DNA from: Endomicrobiia bacterium
GTDB taxonomy: Bacteria > Elusimicrobiota > Endomicrobiia > DTEH01
Direction: 5' to 3'
DNA: 33,840 bases
Assembly (NCBI GenBank): GCA_025059805.1
Contig: JANXDG010000073.1
Coordinates: 1 to 33,840, forward strand
The position numbers and the translations under genes were made by a program. Of this stretch, positions 33,582 through 33,840 are shown piece after piece. The notes under the pieces are model-generated. The model did not search any database, was not told where the DNA came from, and was given only the letters and a program-made list of their open reading frames with translations. The first letter of the stretch is position 1. Each line of letters opens with the position of its first letter.

Positions 33582-33840
33582 TTTATTATTCCTTCCTGTC
33601 TTATTCTTAAATATACATCTTTTAACATTGCGGCAAAAATACCAATAAATATCCCAACAAAAAAGATAATCGCTATTGATAATTTTTTGCTCATACCTCT
33701 TTCGGGTTTATCAGGAAGTATGCTTAGATAAGCAATTTTTATAAGTTTATCCTTTTGTTGTTCAGGTAAATCTATGTATAATTCTTCCTTAGCATATTTT
33801 ACTACTGCCTTTGCAATCTCATCTGCAAAAAATTTTGCTA
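33578..33840 (-). CDS. C-terminal part of a Wzz/chain-length determinant-like protein (5' end outside window)
   Basis: 86 residues plus stop are visible on the - strand, open to the right edge. A charged helical segment (AKFFADEIAKAVVKYAKEEL) leads to a short Pro-containing stretch (SILPDKPERG), a membrane helix (about SIAIIFFVGIFIGIFAAML) and a short basic tail ending RIRQEGIIK. That layout, a proline-rich motif then the second transmembrane helix close to the C-terminus, is typical of Wzz and related polysaccharide copolymerases that set chain length. No tyrosine-kinase domain follows. The stop overlaps the ugd start, which supports a surface-polysaccharide operon. The assignment is moderate because only the tail is seen. 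Confidence 0.68.
   Translation of the reverse strand, partial: AKFFADEIAKAVVKYAKEELYIDLPEQQKDKLIKIAYLSILPDKPERGMSKKLSIAIIFFVGIFIGIFAAMLKDVYLRIRQEGIIK

Noticed and set aside
1-33840. Insertion sequences, phage genes, CRISPR repeats or a horizontally acquired island
   Set aside because: No transposase-like protein, direct-repeat array or compositional break was seen.

Overview
The window is AT-rich (about one third G+C by eye) and densely coded. It comes from a diderm (Gram-negative type) bacterium: it carries a Tol-Pal lipoprotein set, outer-membrane barrel and OmpA-type domains, lipoprotein-processing enzymes and a surface-polysaccharide start. Pyruvate phosphate dikinase, FlgD-like Ig domains, a PorV-like barrel and the paired TIGR03545/TIGR03546-type genes together resemble candidate or poorly cultured lineages such as Elusimicrobiota/Endomicrobia, Omnitrophota or WOR-3-like bacteria. 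I cannot fix the phylum from sequence alone. I see no insertion sequence, phage gene, CRISPR array or rRNA, so this looks like ordinary chromosome.

Layout. Positions 1-2285 (+ strand): the end of a sensor histidine kinase, overlapping by ATGA with a LysM/FecR membrane protein. From 2302 to the right edge every gene is on the - strand. In order of transcription (right to left): (a) 33840-31356, surface polysaccharide: end of a Wzz-like chain-length protein, UDP-glucose dehydrogenase, UDP-glucuronate decarboxylase. (b) 31253-20827, metabolism: ppdK, accB, accC, hisA, the TIGR03546/TIGR03545 pair, hisI, trpE, trpG. (c) 20682-15704, ileS-lspA-lgt-rluD-like, joining translation to lipoprotein maturation. 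(d) 15770-9842, envelope proteins: a coiled-coil membrane protein, a DJ-1/PfpI protein, a PiT phosphate transporter, a secreted FlgD-Ig protein, a barrel/FlgD-Ig/OmpA fusion and a PASTA-only protein. (e) tRNA-Arg(UCG) and a lone malonate decarboxylase alpha subunit (mdcA). (f) 7964-2302, pal-cpoB-tonB/tolA-like-tolB, then htrA and a response regulator with a degenerate GGDEF domain.

How the parts fit: most of the left half concerns building and monitoring the envelope. Lgt and LspA mature the lipoproteins (Pal and CpoB among them), Tol-Pal ties the outer membrane to the cell wall, HtrA removes damaged proteins, and the kinase/FecR and response-regulator genes that converge at 2285/2302 could sense envelope state. 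Many neighbours overlap by ATGA or nearly touch, so they are probably long operons with translational coupling. TTG starts with good ribosome-binding sites appear at least at accB and probably at hisI. No stretch over 300 bases lacks a gene; the longest gaps (20683-20826, 7965-8083, 31254-31355, 4758-4831) hold candidate promoters or small inverted repeats.

Best candidates for undescribed biology: the AsmA-like TIGR03545/TIGR03546 pair; the barrel-Ig-OmpA fusion with its FlgD-Ig and PASTA neighbours; the LysM/FecR-kinase unit facing HtrA-response regulator; and the orphan mdcA.
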